A stretch of 6,249 bases of DNA from Saprospiraceae bacterium (GTDB lineage Bacteria; Bacteroidota; Bacteroidia; Chitinophagales; Saprospiraceae), in assembly GCA_007134625.1 (NCBI GenBank), contig SLKL01000112.1, positions 1 through 6,249 of the forward strand. The letters are read 5' to 3'. This document shows positions 6,231-6,249 of this stretch, piece after piece. A model generated the notes under the pieces. It had not been told where the DNA came from and did no database searches. It worked only from the letters and a program-made list of their open reading frames with translations. The translations under genes and the position numbers were made by a program. Positions within the stretch are counted from its first letter, which is position 1. Each line of letters begins with the position of its first letter.

Positions 6231-6249
6231 TTAGTTTTTAGTTTAAAGA

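Noticed and set aside
1..6249. A novel defence, mobile or biosynthetic system
   Set aside because: No recombinase, nuclease, toxin-antitoxin, reverse transcriptase, repeat array or biosynthetic gene is present; the genes are typical Bacteroidota chromosomal types.

Overview
The window looks like an ordinary piece of AT-rich chromosome from a member of the Bacteroidota, probably from the flavobacterial or saprospirial side, although the exact group cannot be fixed from this stretch. Four things point this way. There is a secreted peptidase ending in a type IX secretion (T9SS) sorting domain. There is a small lipoprotein resembling the Bacteroidota-specific DUF4296 family. Two intergenic sites match the phylum's TAnnTTTG -7 promoter element. 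The genes also lack clear Shine-Dalgarno sequences.

Layout, left to right. Bases 1-284 hold no gene. A candidate promoter at 37-64 fires leftward out of the window, and the block ends in a perfect 13-bp hairpin (273-304) that overlaps the end of the first gene. Four genes on the minus strand follow. In their direction of transcription (right to left) they are a divergent HMG-CoA lyase-like enzyme (4850-5725), a very large secreted M12B-like zinc metallopeptidase with eight PKD domains and a T9SS sorting domain (1217-4753), a SixA-type histidine phosphatase (641-1150), and the small lipoprotein (285-644), whose TTG start overlaps the stop of sixA. A 253-bp divergent region (5726-5978) separates these from a plus-strand gene for an 83-residue protein with two membrane segments (5979-6230).

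The phosphatase and lipoprotein are almost certainly one translationally coupled unit closed by the hairpin. The peptidase and the lyase are separated from their neighbours by 66 and 96 bp, so co-transcription is possible but not shown. No shared pathway links the four minus-strand genes.

I see no mobile element, CRISPR array, defence island or RNA gene. The most interesting structure is inside the peptidase. Its eight PKD domains strictly alternate between two subtypes with a period of about 159-161 residues per pair. Each domain carries exactly one cysteine, in a position that differs by subtype, which suggests inter-domain disulfide clamps. The lyase also differs from the textbook HMG-CoA lyase at several active-site-proximal positions.
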